Source of the DNA: Brevibacillus laterosporus
GTDB lineage: Bacteria > Bacillota > Bacilli > Brevibacillales > Brevibacillaceae
DNA: 64,000 nucleotides
Assembly: GCA_007833815.1 (NCBI GenBank)
Contig: CP033464.1
Location: 358,001-422,000, forward strand
Direction of reading: 5' to 3'
Part shown: piece after piece, positions 54,414 to 62,775 of the stretch
Layout: each line of letters opens with the position of its first letter
How positions within the stretch are numbered: position 1 is the first letter of the stretch
Notes under the pieces: generated by a model
The model's database searches: none
What the model was told of the DNA's origin: nothing
Seen by the model: only the letters and a program-made list of their open reading frames with translations
Translations under genes and position numbers: made by a program

Positions 54414-54553
54414 TACTACTTAGTTTAAAAGAAAAAATGTTTGTTAGCAATACCTTAGGAATTGCCAAGCCTCTGACTCTAACACAGGTTAAGCTATAGT
54501 TGCATAGTAATAACTTGGGTTCAATCAAGTCTTGCTGAAGGAATCCTTGACGA

Positions 54554-54596
54554 TAAAAAAACAGAGTATGGGAAGAACAATCTTCCTACACTCTGC
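54554..54596 (-). terminator. Terminator downstream of bdbC
   Basis: On the minus strand AGAGTGTAGGAAGA pairs with TCTTCCCATACTCT around TTGT, with two mismatches, then GTTTTTTT. It lies about 100 bases past the bdbC stop. Confidence 0.75.
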
Positions 54597-54696
54597 CGTC
54601 TGTTGCTATCTTCATACCGATTATGGATGTCATTTTGCTATTTGTCGTTTCTACTTGGAATTGAATAGCATAAATGCTAGTACTAGCTTCTTAAAC

Positions 54697-55107
54697 TTAC
54701 TCGGTATCTGCCGCTCTTTTCACTACAAACAGACAAATTGTAATAATCACAAAAGCTAGTAGCGCCAAGAATGGTATCGTGATGAAGCCAAGCCAATTAA
54801 TATACTCTCCTGAGCACGGCACACCTTGGGTACAGAGAGCGGCTCCTTTCATAAAAGGAACTTTCTGCACACTATAGTGATAGGCTGAAGTAATGATTCC
54901 CACGATTGAAAGCGGTAATATGTATCGATAAATGCTGATATCGTTACGATACACCGCCATCCCCAACAGAATCGTTAATGGGTACATCAAAATTCGCTGA
55001 TACCAACAAAGCGTACACGGTACAAAATGCATCACTTCACTAAAATAAAGACTACCAATCGTTGCAATAAGTGCGGTAATCCAGGAAAATACTAACGACT
55101 TATTCAT
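54697..55107 (-). CDS. bdbC: Thiol-disulfide oxidoreductase BdbC (DsbB-like)
   Basis: 136 residues with four membrane helices. Cys31 and Cys34 in FVPCTLCWYQRI make the quinone-linked CxxC pair, and Cys92 and Cys98 in LCTQGVPCSGEY the second loop pair. BdbC passes electrons from its partner BdbD to menaquinone, so disulfides can form in exported proteins. It starts 3 bases after the bdbD stop, in the same order as bdbDC of Bacillus. Confidence 0.93.
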   Translation of the reverse strand: MNKSLVFSWITALIATIGSLYFSEVMHFVPCTLCWYQRILMYPLTILLGMAVYRNDISIYRYILPLSIVGIITSAYHYSVQKVPFMKGAALCTQGVPCSGEYINWLGFITIPFLALLAFVIITICLFVVKRAADTE

Positions 55108-55110
55108 GAG

Positions 55111-55860
55111 CTACTTCCCCTCTGCAACAGGGTTAGCTGCCTCTTCTACAGCTTTTTTGAAGTCGTCCATGCTATTTCCTTCAAATCGCTTTCCATTTAT
55201 ATATAAGGTTGGCGTACCCCGTACATCAAGCTTTTTCACGATAGCCAAATCTTTGTCAACAGCTGCTTGATACTTCTTAGCCGCGAAAGCCTGCATGACC
55301 TTCTCCGTTTGTTGTGCATCAGCCATTTGACCTAAGAGACTTTTTAACATATCTTCTGTAAAGTAATCTTTCTTTTCTAAACTGAGATCTGCTGGTAGAT
55401 TCTTATACAATAAATCATGGAATTTCCAGAAGGAATCATTTCCTAATTCACCAAATACGGTCTCAGCAAATAAAGCAGAACGATGTGAGTCTACAGAAAT
55501 AAAGGGGTCCTGAAAGAAGTAGAACTGAGCTACTCCAGTCTCCACATAATCTTTATCAATCTGCTTTACAAGTTCTTCATTAAATGTCTTGCAGGCAGGG
55601 CACTTGTAATCACCAAACTCGACAATTTTCACTTTGGCAGTCTCTTTACCAAGATAAGGTTGCCCTTCATAATCAGCAGCTTCCATCAATACCATCTGCG
55701 TAGATTTAGGCATAAGGAAGAGATACGCTACTACTAAAACAGCAATAATTCCGATGCTCCAAAAAATCCATTTGGAAGATCGGTCGGATGATTTCCCTCT
55801 GTTTCCTGATACAGCTTTCTTCTTTTGGTTATGTTGCTGTTTCAACTTGACACCACCCAT
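55111..55860 (-). CDS. bdbD: Thiol-disulfide oxidoreductase BdbD (DsbA-like)
   Basis: 249 residues. Basic cytosolic start, one membrane anchor (about 31-50), then a DsbA-type thioredoxin domain facing outside: VEFGDYKCPACKTF with active-site Cys87 and Cys90, and the cis-Pro loop RGTPTLYING. It inserts disulfides into secreted and membrane proteins, with BdbC as electron sink. The start is uncertain: ATG 55860 has no site in front, while a TTG at 55845 follows GGGTGGTG. Either way the anchor is intact. Confidence 0.93.
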   Translation of the reverse strand: MGGVKLKQQHNQKKKAVSGNRGKSSDRSSKWIFWSIGIIAVLVVAYLFLMPKSTQMVLMEAADYEGQPYLGKETAKVKIVEFGDYKCPACKTFNEELVKQIDKDYVETGVAQFYFFQDPFISVDSHRSALFAETVFGELGNDSFWKFHDLLYKNLPADLSLEKKDYFTEDMLKSLLGQMADAQQTEKVMQAFAAKKYQAAVDKDLAIVKKLDVRGTPTLYINGKRFEGNSMDDFKKAVEEAANPVAEGK

Positions 55861-56479
55861 ACTAATATTTATTTACTTACAAAAATACAGTTATTCTCCA
55901 TAGTAGTTGATCTTTGATTTTATCGCAATGCTGTGATCTTCACTAAAGTGGATATTTTTTGAACGAATTGTAACATTACTTCTACTTTCATTTTATTATA
56001 ACTGATGATTTTTTCCGAGTATTTCCACTCTATTTTTTATATGTTTCGATTTGTAAGTCTATTCTTTCCAAGTTTAAAAAGCCGATGTTAACTTTTTAAA
56101 CATAATTACACGTTTATATAGATGGGTTTTTACACTATTCCCTCTTGTTTGCAATAATTGAAATGTTAGTAATTATTACCATTAATTATTTTGGATATTT
56201 TTATCATAAGTAAAAAACTTTCCCAGCAATAAAGGTTTTAACAAAAATAATGGAAAAAATTTTTCGAATTTGACAGGAAAAAAGATGAAAATTGGACATC
56301 ACTATGACTTTTTTCTCTTGTAAAATAATCTGTTAGGCTCTATTCTGATACTTAGCTGTGTATTTCACGAATTCTAATTTAGAGAGAATTCCAATCTAAT
56401 TTACCGTTTCATTATTAGATAAAGTGTTTATAAGTAAATAACAAAAGAAGAGATGATACACTAACTGGAGGAGAATGAC
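55861..56479. other. Long AT-rich intergenic region before the stalk-domain gene
   Basis: About 620 bases, very AT-rich, with no supported gene on either strand. It must hold the bdbDC promoter and that of the stalk-domain gene. TTGACA at 56271 is a good -35 but has no -10 at the right distance. A dyad GAATTCTAATTTAGAGAGAATTC lies near 56369-56391. Confidence 0.4.
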
Positions 56480-57214
56480 ATGTTTAAAAAGAAAACACTA
56501 CTCTTGCTGTCCTCAGCTTTATTAATCGGGGCTTTGCCTGCAACAACTGATGCAGCTGTTGTGAAGAAAAATGTTCAAGCTACTTACAACAATGTGAAAG
56601 TAAAGTATAACGGCTATGTAGTTCCAACTGACACAGAACCATTCATCGTTAATGGTACTACCTACATCCCACTTCGCATGATGGCAGGCGTATTTAACAA
56701 AGACGTCTCCTGGGATCAAGCTAGCTACACAGTAACTGTAGGAGACCGTGTAGACCCAAGAATTGCACAGCTACAATCTGAAATTTCTTCAAAAGATTCT
56801 AAAATCGCTAGCTTAGAAAGAGACGTTTCCAACTATAGAGATCAGTTGGATAAGAAGGATAAGGATAAGAAGAAAAAGAGCAAAAATAGTGATGTAGACG
56901 ATTTGGAAGACGATCTAAACAAAGAGTTTGGTAAATACAAAAAAATCAAATGGAACTTAGAATTAAAAGGCGATGAAGATGATCTTGACCTTACCATCGA
57001 AGTTGATCTTGGAGACTACAAAGATGAGTATAAAGATCTAAGTGAATCTGAAATCAAAAAGTTCATCAAGGAAGTCTGCGAATATATCTGGGATGAAAAG
57101 GATTTTGATGAGGCTAACATTGATGGAACTCTCGTTGACACAGATGATGATGATGATCTGTGGACGTTCGATGGTAAAGGTAAAACCAATAAAATTACTT
57201 ACAAGAAGCAATAA
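56480..57214 (+). CDS. Secreted stalk-domain protein (copper amine oxidase N-terminal-like)
   Basis: 244 residues. Signal peptide about 1-25 (LLLLSSALLIGALPATTDA). A stalk domain (VKVKYNGYVVPTDTEPFIVNGTTYIPLRMMAGVFNKDVSWDQASYTVTVG, about 33-92) of the copper amine oxidase N-terminal-like family follows, which in Paenibacillaceae is a surface or wall-attached module rather than an oxidase. Then come a coiled coil (IAQLQSEISSKDSKIASLERDVSNYRDQL), a run of Lys, and an acidic C-terminal domain with many Asp/Glu, which may bind calcium. No copper or topaquinone site is present. ATG 56480 follows GGAGGAG. Confidence 0.88.
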   Translation: MFKKKTLLLLSSALLIGALPATTDAAVVKKNVQATYNNVKVKYNGYVVPTDTEPFIVNGTTYIPLRMMAGVFNKDVSWDQASYTVTVGDRVDPRIAQLQSEISSKDSKIASLERDVSNYRDQLDKKDKDKKKKSKNSDVDDLEDDLNKEFGKYKKIKWNLELKGDEDDLDLTIEVDLGDYKDEYKDLSESEIKKFIKEVCEYIWDEKDFDEANIDGTLVDTDDDDDLWTFDGKGKTNKITYKKQ

Positions 57215-57244
57215 GGGTATAAAACGAAGATTTTTTATGCCTCG

Positions 57245-57272
57245 TCCCGGAGACTTTTCTCCGGGGCTTTTT
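57245..57272 (+). terminator. Terminator of the stalk-domain gene
   Basis: CCCGGAGA pairs with TCTCCGGGG (one bulge) around CTTT and is followed by CTTTTTG. Confidence 0.8.
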
Positions 57273-57411
57273 GTATAATGCTCATCACATAAGCTGGAAA
57301 CAGAACAAAACAAGAAACCAGACATGAAAAACAGAAACTCTCTGTTTCCACATTCTGGCTCCCTTTACCTCTACCACTCCCTATTTTATTCGTTACTTTC
57401 ACCCTAGAGCA

Positions 57412-57855
57412 TTATCCTAGCTTCTGCGCAAAAGTAGCTCCAAACTCCTTGCATTCCTCAATCTCTTTATCTCCAGGCGACAGCTCTACTTTCAAGCCCT
57501 CCACCACGATCTCTGCTCCCAAGGATTGTAGTTTCTTGGTCAGTACCTCTACGGCTTCTCCAAACATCGGATAGCTAGTATCTCCAGAACCGAATACGGC
57601 TGCTTTTTTGCCCGTAAGATCAAGTCCATCCATCTCATCGTAAAAGTCGAGGAATTCATCTGGCAGATCTCCGTCGCCCCAAGTGTATGCCCCTAACAGG
57701 ATCGCATCATATTCAACCAAGTCAGCAGCCTTCGCATTCCATACCTCTTTTACTACAATTTCATATCCTTGCTCACGAATGCTGTCAGCAATCAACGTTG
57801 CCATTTCCTCGGTGTTTCCTGTCATGCTTGCATATATCATCCCAATTTTGCTCAC
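57412..57855 (-). CDS. Flavodoxin, iron-starvation type
   Basis: 147 residues, short-chain flavodoxin. FMN phosphate loop in YASMTGNTEEMA, aromatic FMN loops near LLGAYTWGDGDLPDEF and VFGSGDTSYPMFGEA. It replaces ferredoxin as low-potential electron carrier. Start GTG 57855 follows GGGAGAG. Two Fur-box-like repeats lie 40-80 bases upstream, so expression should rise when iron is scarce, as for ykuNOP in Bacillus. Confidence 0.94.
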   Translation of the reverse strand: MSKIGMIYASMTGNTEEMATLIADSIREQGYEIVVKEVWNAKAADLVEYDAILLGAYTWGDGDLPDEFLDFYDEMDGLDLTGKKAAVFGSGDTSYPMFGEAVEVLTKKLQSLGAEIVVEGLKVELSPGDKEIEECKEFGATFAQKLG

Positions 57856-57894
57856 GGAGATCTCTCCCTTATATCTATATTTCTGGTCACTAAA

Positions 57895-57909
57895 TGAAAA
57901 TTATTATCA
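57895..57909. promoter_or_regulatory. Fur box (proximal) of the flavodoxin gene
   Basis: TGAAAATTATTATCA matches the 7-1-7 Fur repeat TGATAAT-N-ATTATCA with one mismatch, 40 bases before the flavodoxin start. Confidence 0.75.
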
Positions 57910-57921
57910 CTTACATAATAT

Positions 57922-57936
57922 TGATATTGATTATCA
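57922..57936. promoter_or_regulatory. Fur box (distal) of the flavodoxin gene
   Basis: TGATATTGATTATCA matches the 7-1-7 Fur repeat with one mismatch. It lies 27 bases from the proximal box, on about the same helix face relation as tandem Fur sites. Confidence 0.78.
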
Positions 57937-57955
57937 TTGTCAACACTTTTTTTAT

Positions 57956-57986
57956 AAAAAAACAAGCTGACTCTTACATCAGCTTG
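57956..57986 (-). terminator. Terminator overlapping the stop codon of the TPR gene
   Basis: On the minus strand AAGCTGA pairs with TCAGCTT around TGTAAGAG, then GTTTTTTT. The stem holds the last codons and stop of the TPR gene, and separates it from the Fur-controlled flavodoxin. Confidence 0.8.
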
Positions 57987-58648
57987 ATACGAAACCACGA
58001 TAGGAGAGACCAGCGCCTTTCCATTCTTTTTTTATATGTAGGTAGTCCTCTATATACTTCAATCGCTTCTCTATACGCTTGTTTAGCCTCTTGCTTTTCC
58101 CCTAGGTATTCATAAAGTTTCCCCATCCGATAATAAACCTCTGCAGAGGAGGAATTGAGCTGTTGTAATGACTTTAGATAGCTCAATGATTTTGCTGTAT
58201 CTTGCTCTGCATAAGATTCGCTTAGATACAAATACGCCTCACCATATTTGACGCGTGGATTACTAGCAAAGGCACGTAAGACATTTGCTTCACCTTGGTC
58301 CACCTGACCTTGTTTGATTTGACAGATTCCATAGTCACTAAGATATTCTGCGGAATCATTCATAACGGAGAATATTGCGTTTAAATACTGATAGGCTTCT
58401 TCATAGCGCTTTTTCTCCATTAGGATGCGTGCCACTTCTAGTTTGGCTGATGTATCGTGCGGATTAAGTCTAAGGTCATTCTTTATTTTTCGTAAACGGC
58501 TAGACTGCTTGATTGGTCGAAACCAGCTAGGAAATAGACGCATATAACGTAAGTCTAGTAAATAAATGAGCAATAAAATCACAAGTAGAGCGATAAAAGG
58601 ATTACCAAAAATCCAAAATAAGAATGAAAAAAGAAAAAACTTACCCAA
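57974..58648 (-). CDS. Membrane-anchored tetratricopeptide-repeat protein
   Basis: 224 residues. One long hydrophobic segment (about 3-30), a basic linker (RLFPSWFRPIKQSSRLRKIK), then four to five TPR units (LRLNPHDTSAKLEVARILMEKKRYEEAYQYL, YLSDYGICQIKQGQVDQGEANVLRAF, AYLYLSESYAEQDTAKSLSYL, EVYYRMGKLYEYLGEKQEAKQAYREAI). It likely works as a membrane-tethered scaffold for protein partners that cannot be named. Start TTG 58648 lies eight bases after AGGAGG; an ATG nearer to the site is out of frame. Confidence 0.8.
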   Translation of the reverse strand: MGKFFLFSFLFWIFGNPFIALLVILLLIYLLDLRYMRLFPSWFRPIKQSSRLRKIKNDLRLNPHDTSAKLEVARILMEKKRYEEAYQYLNAIFSVMNDSAEYLSDYGICQIKQGQVDQGEANVLRAFASNPRVKYGEAYLYLSESYAEQDTAKSLSYLKSLQQLNSSSAEVYYRMGKLYEYLGEKQEAKQAYREAIEVYRGLPTYKKRMERRWSLLSWFRIKLM

Positions 58649-58744
58649 ACATTCTTCCTCCTACCATCCCGTTATATTACTGCCCTTCTATTCTAACATG
58701 TAAACAACTTGAAAAATATATATTTATAGTACATCGCCTATCTA

Positions 58745-59251
58745 TTATTCACTAGACTCTTGCTCTACTTTCTCTCCATGGAGATTTGCTGTTAATCTTT
58801 TTCTTGAGCTTTGATATTTACCTGTTGCAGGTACCTGCCCAATCGCCTTTGCTAGTCCGAACAAAGGCATATTCGCGTAAATCGCTTCGTACTTTGTAGG
58901 TTCTATGTTATATGTTTCGTGAAAAATGCCTACACTCCCATCTGAGCCTATGCTACGATGAAAAGCTTTCCAAGCCTCCAGATGATAGCCACCATGTGCG
59001 TAAGTCTCCAACTGTTCATATGAATTCCAATACTGTATAAGTCCAATCGTTCTACCATTCCAGCAGTATTCCCCTCCCATAAAGCCTAGTTCAGGATGCT
59101 GGTATAACTCTTTAAGCATCTTCACCATAGCTAAAAAGACAGGTAACCATTTATGAACCGCCCACCATTTATTGATGCGCATTCCAATGTAAAACACGAC
59201 GAAAGATTTGCCAGCTGTTGCAGCGAAACGACCATTTTGAACGTTACTCAT
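58745..59251 (-). CDS. DUF4188-like, monooxygenase/aldoxime-dehydratase-fold protein
   Basis: 168 residues, starting MSNVQNGRFAATAGKSFVVFYIGMRINKWWAVHKWLPVF, then GGEYCWNGRTIGLIQYWNSYEQLETYAHGGYHLEAWKAFHRSIG and GIFHETYNIEPTKYEAIYANMPLFGLAKA. This is the DUF4188 pattern (ferredoxin-like fold, related to ABM-type and phenylacetaldoxime-dehydratase-type proteins) of unknown role. Start 59251 follows GGAGGTATT. Confidence 0.8.
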   Translation of the reverse strand: MSNVQNGRFAATAGKSFVVFYIGMRINKWWAVHKWLPVFLAMVKMLKELYQHPELGFMGGEYCWNGRTIGLIQYWNSYEQLETYAHGGYHLEAWKAFHRSIGSDGSVGIFHETYNIEPTKYEAIYANMPLFGLAKAIGQVPATGKYQSSRKRLTANLHGEKVEQESSE

Positions 59252-59340
59252 AATACCTCCATCCACCCTTTCATTCTCACTTTATTTTTTCATTGGTTTT
59301 TACTAATCCTGTCATTCCTGGACGCAAGCGTAGATCAGTG

Positions 59341-59598
59341 TTATCTAGTAATACCTACATACCCAGAAAGGGGAATGATGGCAGCCATCGTAAGTGTATA
59401 AATCGTAACAACCCATTGAATCTCATCCGTGGAGACTCCAAATACATTCATCATCTCTGGGATGGCCACGTTAACAATACTCGTATCCAATACCGCCATA
59501 AATGTACCTAATACGATGGCAAATACAGCAGGCCAGAAGCTGTGAGGGGAAGATAGCGTTGGTGCTGGACTCAGATTGCTATGTTCAGTTCTATTCAT
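59341..59598 (-). pseudogene. EmrB/QacA-type MFS transporter, N-terminal remnant
   Basis: 85 residues reading SFWPAVFAIVLGTFMAVLDTSIVNVAIPEMM, the TM1 signature of DHA2 (14-helix) drug pumps, then IQWVVTIYTLTMAAIIPLSGYVGITR and a stop. Full proteins have about 480-520 residues. The rest is lost and the next 90 bases hold nothing like it. It lies directly after an emrA remnant and in line with a tetR gene, so this is a decayed emrAB operon. Confidence 0.85.
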
Positions 59599-59609
59599 AA
59601 CTTCTCTCC

Positions 59610-59912
59610 CTATCTCACAAGAATCGTAATCGTCGCAATACTTCCAGGTTTAAAATTAAACGCTTGTTCAAGAAAGCTTATTTTGACCGGGATACGTTGT
59701 GTTACCTTCGTAAAAGTACCTGCTGCATTCGATGGGGGAAGTAGGGAAAATGTGGACTGCGTAGCTTCTCCTACCTGTTCCACCTTGCCTTGATACACAT
59801 GACCGGGAAACATATCTAAGCGAATCTCCACTGGTTGCCCTGTTTTAACCTATCCCGCTTTGGTTTCTTCAATATTGGCCTGAATATATAAAAAGTTCAA
59901 CACTCCTGTCAG
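59610..59912 (-). pseudogene. EmrA-type adaptor, internally deleted and with a nonsense codon
   Basis: The 3' part reads VKTGQPVEIRLDMFPGHVYQGKVEQVGEATQSTFSLLPPSNAAGTFTKVTQRIPVKI, the beta-barrel end of HlyD/EmrA adaptors, and ends in ATITILVR. In the same frame upstream comes FLYIQANIEETKAG, then TAG, then VKTG, so one base change (probably AAG to TAG) broke it. Further upstream an AGGAG and a TTG codon are joined almost at once to this C-terminal part, so most of the gene is missing. Confidence 0.82.
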
Positions 59913-59932
59913 CATACCGACTGGCGGTTTGT
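59913..59932. promoter_or_regulatory. TetR operator copy before the emrA remnant
   Basis: CATACCGACTGGCGGTTTGT differs at only two central bases from 60691-60710. ACCG and CGGT make the dyad ends. Confidence 0.65.
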
Positions 59933-60032
59933 TTATCGTTAAAAAATAATGAGCTACTACGCTCTTTCAGTGTTTACGCTCCCTTATAACTAGGATGAGC
60001 AGATGGAGATCAATAAATGACCCCCTGCTATC

Positions 60033-60647
60033 CTACTTTTTCTCGCTTTGTTCATTTTTGTTCTGTAATAGCTCATTCATAATACGATATTGGTCATCAG
60101 GAGAAAATAGATCATTTCCCATTTCCTTCGCAATGATGCTCCCGTAGGTATTGGTCATAAAAAAACTGGCCATTTTTCGTGGATCAACACTATCTGAGAT
60201 AGCACCAGCTTCCTGCCCACATTGAATCCACTTCATCTGCATATCAACAGAGAATTCATGAAATCGTTTCAATAAACTAGCAATCTCTTTATTTTCCTTT
60301 TGACTAAGCAAATAGATAAAAATTTGACTGGAGACCTCTTTCTCTCCTTGTAGCAACTCTGAAAAACCATCAATAATGGATTTTAAGGGATCGTGTAATT
60401 CTCCACACTTAGCAATTTCTACTTGGTATTGAAACTGCTCGTTTACCTTTTCCATTTTAGCTTGCAAAATATAGGCAAACAGTTCATCCTTACTCTGCAC
60501 ATAATGATAAATGGCCCCTTTTGACAAACTAGTTCTGTTCATAATTTCCTGTAAAGTCGTTTGACGGCATCCCCGCTCACGAATGATCTCTTCCGTAGTA
60601 GCAAGTAACATCTGGAAAGTGGAAATCGAATGGTTCTGTTGTGTCAT
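60033..60647 (-). CDS. TetR/AcrR-family regulator of the lost emrAB operon
   Basis: 204 residues. N-terminal helix-turn-helix: RGCRQTTLQEIMNRTSLSKGAIYHYVQSKDELFAYIL; the rest is a helical ligand-binding domain with GFSELLQGEKEVSSQIFIYLLSQKENKEIASLLKRFHEF. ATG 60647 follows AAGGAG at nine bases; GTG 60653 is an alternative. Its operator twins before itself and before the emrA remnant show its former target. It is intact and may now control other genes or only itself. Confidence 0.9.
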   Translation of the reverse strand: MTQQNHSISTFQMLLATTEEIIRERGCRQTTLQEIMNRTSLSKGAIYHYVQSKDELFAYILQAKMEKVNEQFQYQVEIAKCGELHDPLKSIIDGFSELLQGEKEVSSQIFIYLLSQKENKEIASLLKRFHEFSVDMQMKWIQCGQEAGAISDSVDPRKMASFFMTNTYGSIIAKEMGNDLFSPDDQYRIMNELLQNKNEQSEKK

Positions 60648-60690
60648 GAGCACTTTCTCCTTTTGGAATGATTTCCTTGTTATTATTTTA

Positions 60691-60710
60691 CATACCGACC
60701 AGCGGTTTGT
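60691..60710. promoter_or_regulatory. TetR operator copy before the regulator gene
   Basis: CATACCGACCAGCGGTTTGT lies about 45 bases before the tetR start and is almost identical to the site before the emrA remnant. Confidence 0.65.
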
Positions 60711-60723
60711 AAAGAGTGATTAT

Positions 60724-60757
60724 AAAAAAACAGACACCTGAATGGCCGTCTGTTTTT
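60724..60757 (-). terminator. Terminator of the DinB-like gene
   Basis: AAAACAGAC pairs with GTCTGTTTT around a 12-base loop, with A and T runs outside. It lies 14 bases past the DinB-like stop. Confidence 0.75.
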
Positions 60758-60770
60758 CTTCTTGTTACAT

Positions 60771-61253
60771 CTACACAACTAAGCCTGCTTTAATCTCTTT
60801 GATCTGCTCTAGATGTCTCTGTTCATGCAATCCAATAAACTCCAGCCATTGATTCATGTCCAGCAGTCCAAATACAGGATGTGGAAATGCCTTTTTCGCG
60901 CGTTGAGAAATTTCTGCCCCTTCAAAGACAGCTAACAGGGAGGTACGAGCAGCCTCTAGTTTCTGTAAAAGCTCCTCAACATGTTTAGGCTCAGTAGTTG
61001 GCTCATACGGTGCTGGAGCTTGCAACTTCTTGCTACGATCCAACGTTAATGAAATCGGTTTGGGTTCTGTAATAACATCTTCATTTGCCAAAACTCGTTT
61101 AGCATTTTGAGCCACTGCCCATTCAACCAAGTATAAATGCTCCAAGACCTGTCCAATTGTCCAGACCTCTTCCAAGGCCACCTGATTGATATCTGTATCT
61201 GACAAACCCTCTACTGCCTTCACTAACTCTGCCCTAACTTCATGTATATTCAT
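60771..61253 (-). CDS. DinB/YfiT-like four-helix protein
   Basis: 160 residues, helical bundle. The three metal-ligand His of DinB/YfiT-like proteins fit: VLEHLYLVEWAV near residue 36, and LHEQRHLEQI near 143-147. The family includes thiol transferases using bacillithiol or mycothiol (BstA-type) and others without known activity. WTIGQVLEHLY is typical. ATG 61253 follows AGGAGGT. It is a single gene with its own terminator. Confidence 0.85.
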   Translation of the reverse strand: MNIHEVRAELVKAVEGLSDTDINQVALEEVWTIGQVLEHLYLVEWAVAQNAKRVLANEDVITEPKPISLTLDRSKKLQAPAPYEPTTEPKHVEELLQKLEAARTSLLAVFEGAEISQRAKKAFPHPVFGLLDMNQWLEFIGLHEQRHLEQIKEIKAGLVV

Positions 61254-61399
61254 GTATGTACCTCCTATATTTTACTTTTTATCCACTATCAACATCTGTT
61301 CTTCACGTTGATTAGGATTTCCTGTATACTGATACACTTGTAGAAACGATCCTCGAAACTAAGGAAACATTCAATAAATGTGAAGTTTCCTCCTCCTCC

Positions 61400-62503
61400 T
61401 CAGCTTACTGGGATGTATTGTCCTACAGGCAAATATTCACCCATTTGCATAGTTACCTGTTGACCAAAGGGTACATTCGCTGCCGTACACGGGAAACATG
61501 CCGATACCACCATATTTCGATAGATGACACCCTTAACCGGTTGGTTGCCTAAATCAACCCATGTATAACCACGTTCTGGTGTAGCAAAAGCAGGACGTGG
61601 AGCGCCAAATCCTACTATCAGATTAGCGTACCCCTGTTGATCCAACACCGTTTGATAATCAGCCAATGTACAAATAGTAGCCGTCCCCACAGTAGAGACA
61701 AAGGACATGCTCCAATACCGCATATTTTCTAAACCTGTAATTGACTGATTATGATACGTAGCAGGAAACGTAGGTGCCCTCCATCTCATGCACAAATACT
61801 GAGCAGGCGAAGAACAAAGGGGTGCATACGTGTAGCCTCCCTGCGGATTTCCTAATAGAATCAGATTTTGCTTGTATGTTGGCCGGTACCACGTTAGCAC
61901 ATTAGGTGTAGGTGTGAGAGTTACTGGTGGATTTGTCATTTGACTAGGTTGCATTGCACATATCCAATTGCTTTGTTGTAAAATAGCCCCCATATCAAGC
62001 GGCATCGGATTTTTCACTCTGAGGCGCTTTCCATCCTTTTTACGCCGATAGGTGACTTTGGGCAACTCTCCCCCTGCTTCCTCTACCCCTTCACTCGCCA
62101 CATAAATGCGATACACTAGAATTCCCGACGGATTAGGCTGCCCATTTGGCAATGCGCCAACAAAGAATGTATTATTCTCTACTCCCGGAACAAAGGGACA
62201 TACAAAAGGTGGTGGTGGTGTAAACTGAAGTTTGAGCGTATAGCTACGATTCGAAGCATACCAATTCGCATGCGGGTCGAACGTGTTTACACAGCCATCG
62301 TTTGGGATCAGCATTTGATCAAACGCGCTTGCAATCGCTTGTTGGTTGCATCCGTACACCGTGTAAGACATATATCGTGAACAAGGATATTCGCCCTCGA
62401 TAATTATCTCTACCTCAGGATCAACTACAAACGGATAGAAATAATACCTTGCATTACAATCAGGATATAACACATTTTCTTGAAAAGTAGCCCAGGTATT
62501 CAT
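61400..62503 (-). CDS. Unrecognised 367-residue protein with repeated Cys and Pro motifs
   Basis: It starts MNTWATFQENVLYPDCNARYYFYPF and continues with VEIIIEGEYPCSRYMSYTVYGCNQQ. The NARYYFYPF and EGEYP-SRYMSYTVY patterns recall DUF1214/DUF1254-like beta-sandwich domains, which form oligomers of unknown use. It has 10-12 Cys (for instance ICAMQPSQ, PLCSSPAQYLCMRW, SACFPCTAANV), many Pro and aromatics, and no signal peptide or membrane helix. ATG 62503 follows GAGAGGAGAGG, a very strong site, and expression may be high. In a spore former, a Cys-rich cytosolic protein could be a coat or inclusion component; this is only a guess. No operon partner. Confidence 0.75.
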   Translation of the reverse strand: MNTWATFQENVLYPDCNARYYFYPFVVDPEVEIIIEGEYPCSRYMSYTVYGCNQQAIASAFDQMLIPNDGCVNTFDPHANWYASNRSYTLKLQFTPPPPFVCPFVPGVENNTFFVGALPNGQPNPSGILVYRIYVASEGVEEAGGELPKVTYRRKKDGKRLRVKNPMPLDMGAILQQSNWICAMQPSQMTNPPVTLTPTPNVLTWYRPTYKQNLILLGNPQGGYTYAPLCSSPAQYLCMRWRAPTFPATYHNQSITGLENMRYWSMSFVSTVGTATICTLADYQTVLDQQGYANLIVGFGAPRPAFATPERGYTWVDLGNQPVKGVIYRNMVVSACFPCTAANVPFGQQVTMQMGEYLPVGQYIPVS

Positions 62504-62702
62504 GAGCGTTTCCTCTCCTCTCTCAAGAAGTCACCCCTTCTGTTTTAACGGTAACTTTGCTGTTGTGTATGTACAGCTTCTTTCTGATGGTAATAGTCAC
62601 GCATCCATTCCCTTTTGATTTATTCACGTTGCTTATTTCGCATGCCTGAAAAAGAGAGATACCTGTCCAAGTAACACCTCCAGAAATCAGAGCCATTTCC
62701 AG

Positions 62703-62736
62703 AAAAAAAGAAGCGATCGCTATACGACCGCTTCCC
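62703..62736 (-). terminator. Terminator of the aldo/keto reductase gene
   Basis: On the minus strand GAAGCG pairs with CGCTTC (plus 62729-62734 and 62710-62715), then TTTTTTTCT. Confidence 0.85.
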
Positions 62737-62775
62737 TATCATTTTCCTATTTATCTTTCATTTTGTTGCTTTATG

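Noticed and set aside
62520..62696. A 58-residue minus-strand frame (MALISGGVTWTG...) upstream of the 367-residue gene, and a 19-residue frame inside it
   Set aside because: The longer frame has no ribosome site and no family look. The shorter has only a weak, too close site. Both could be chance; conservation data would be needed.
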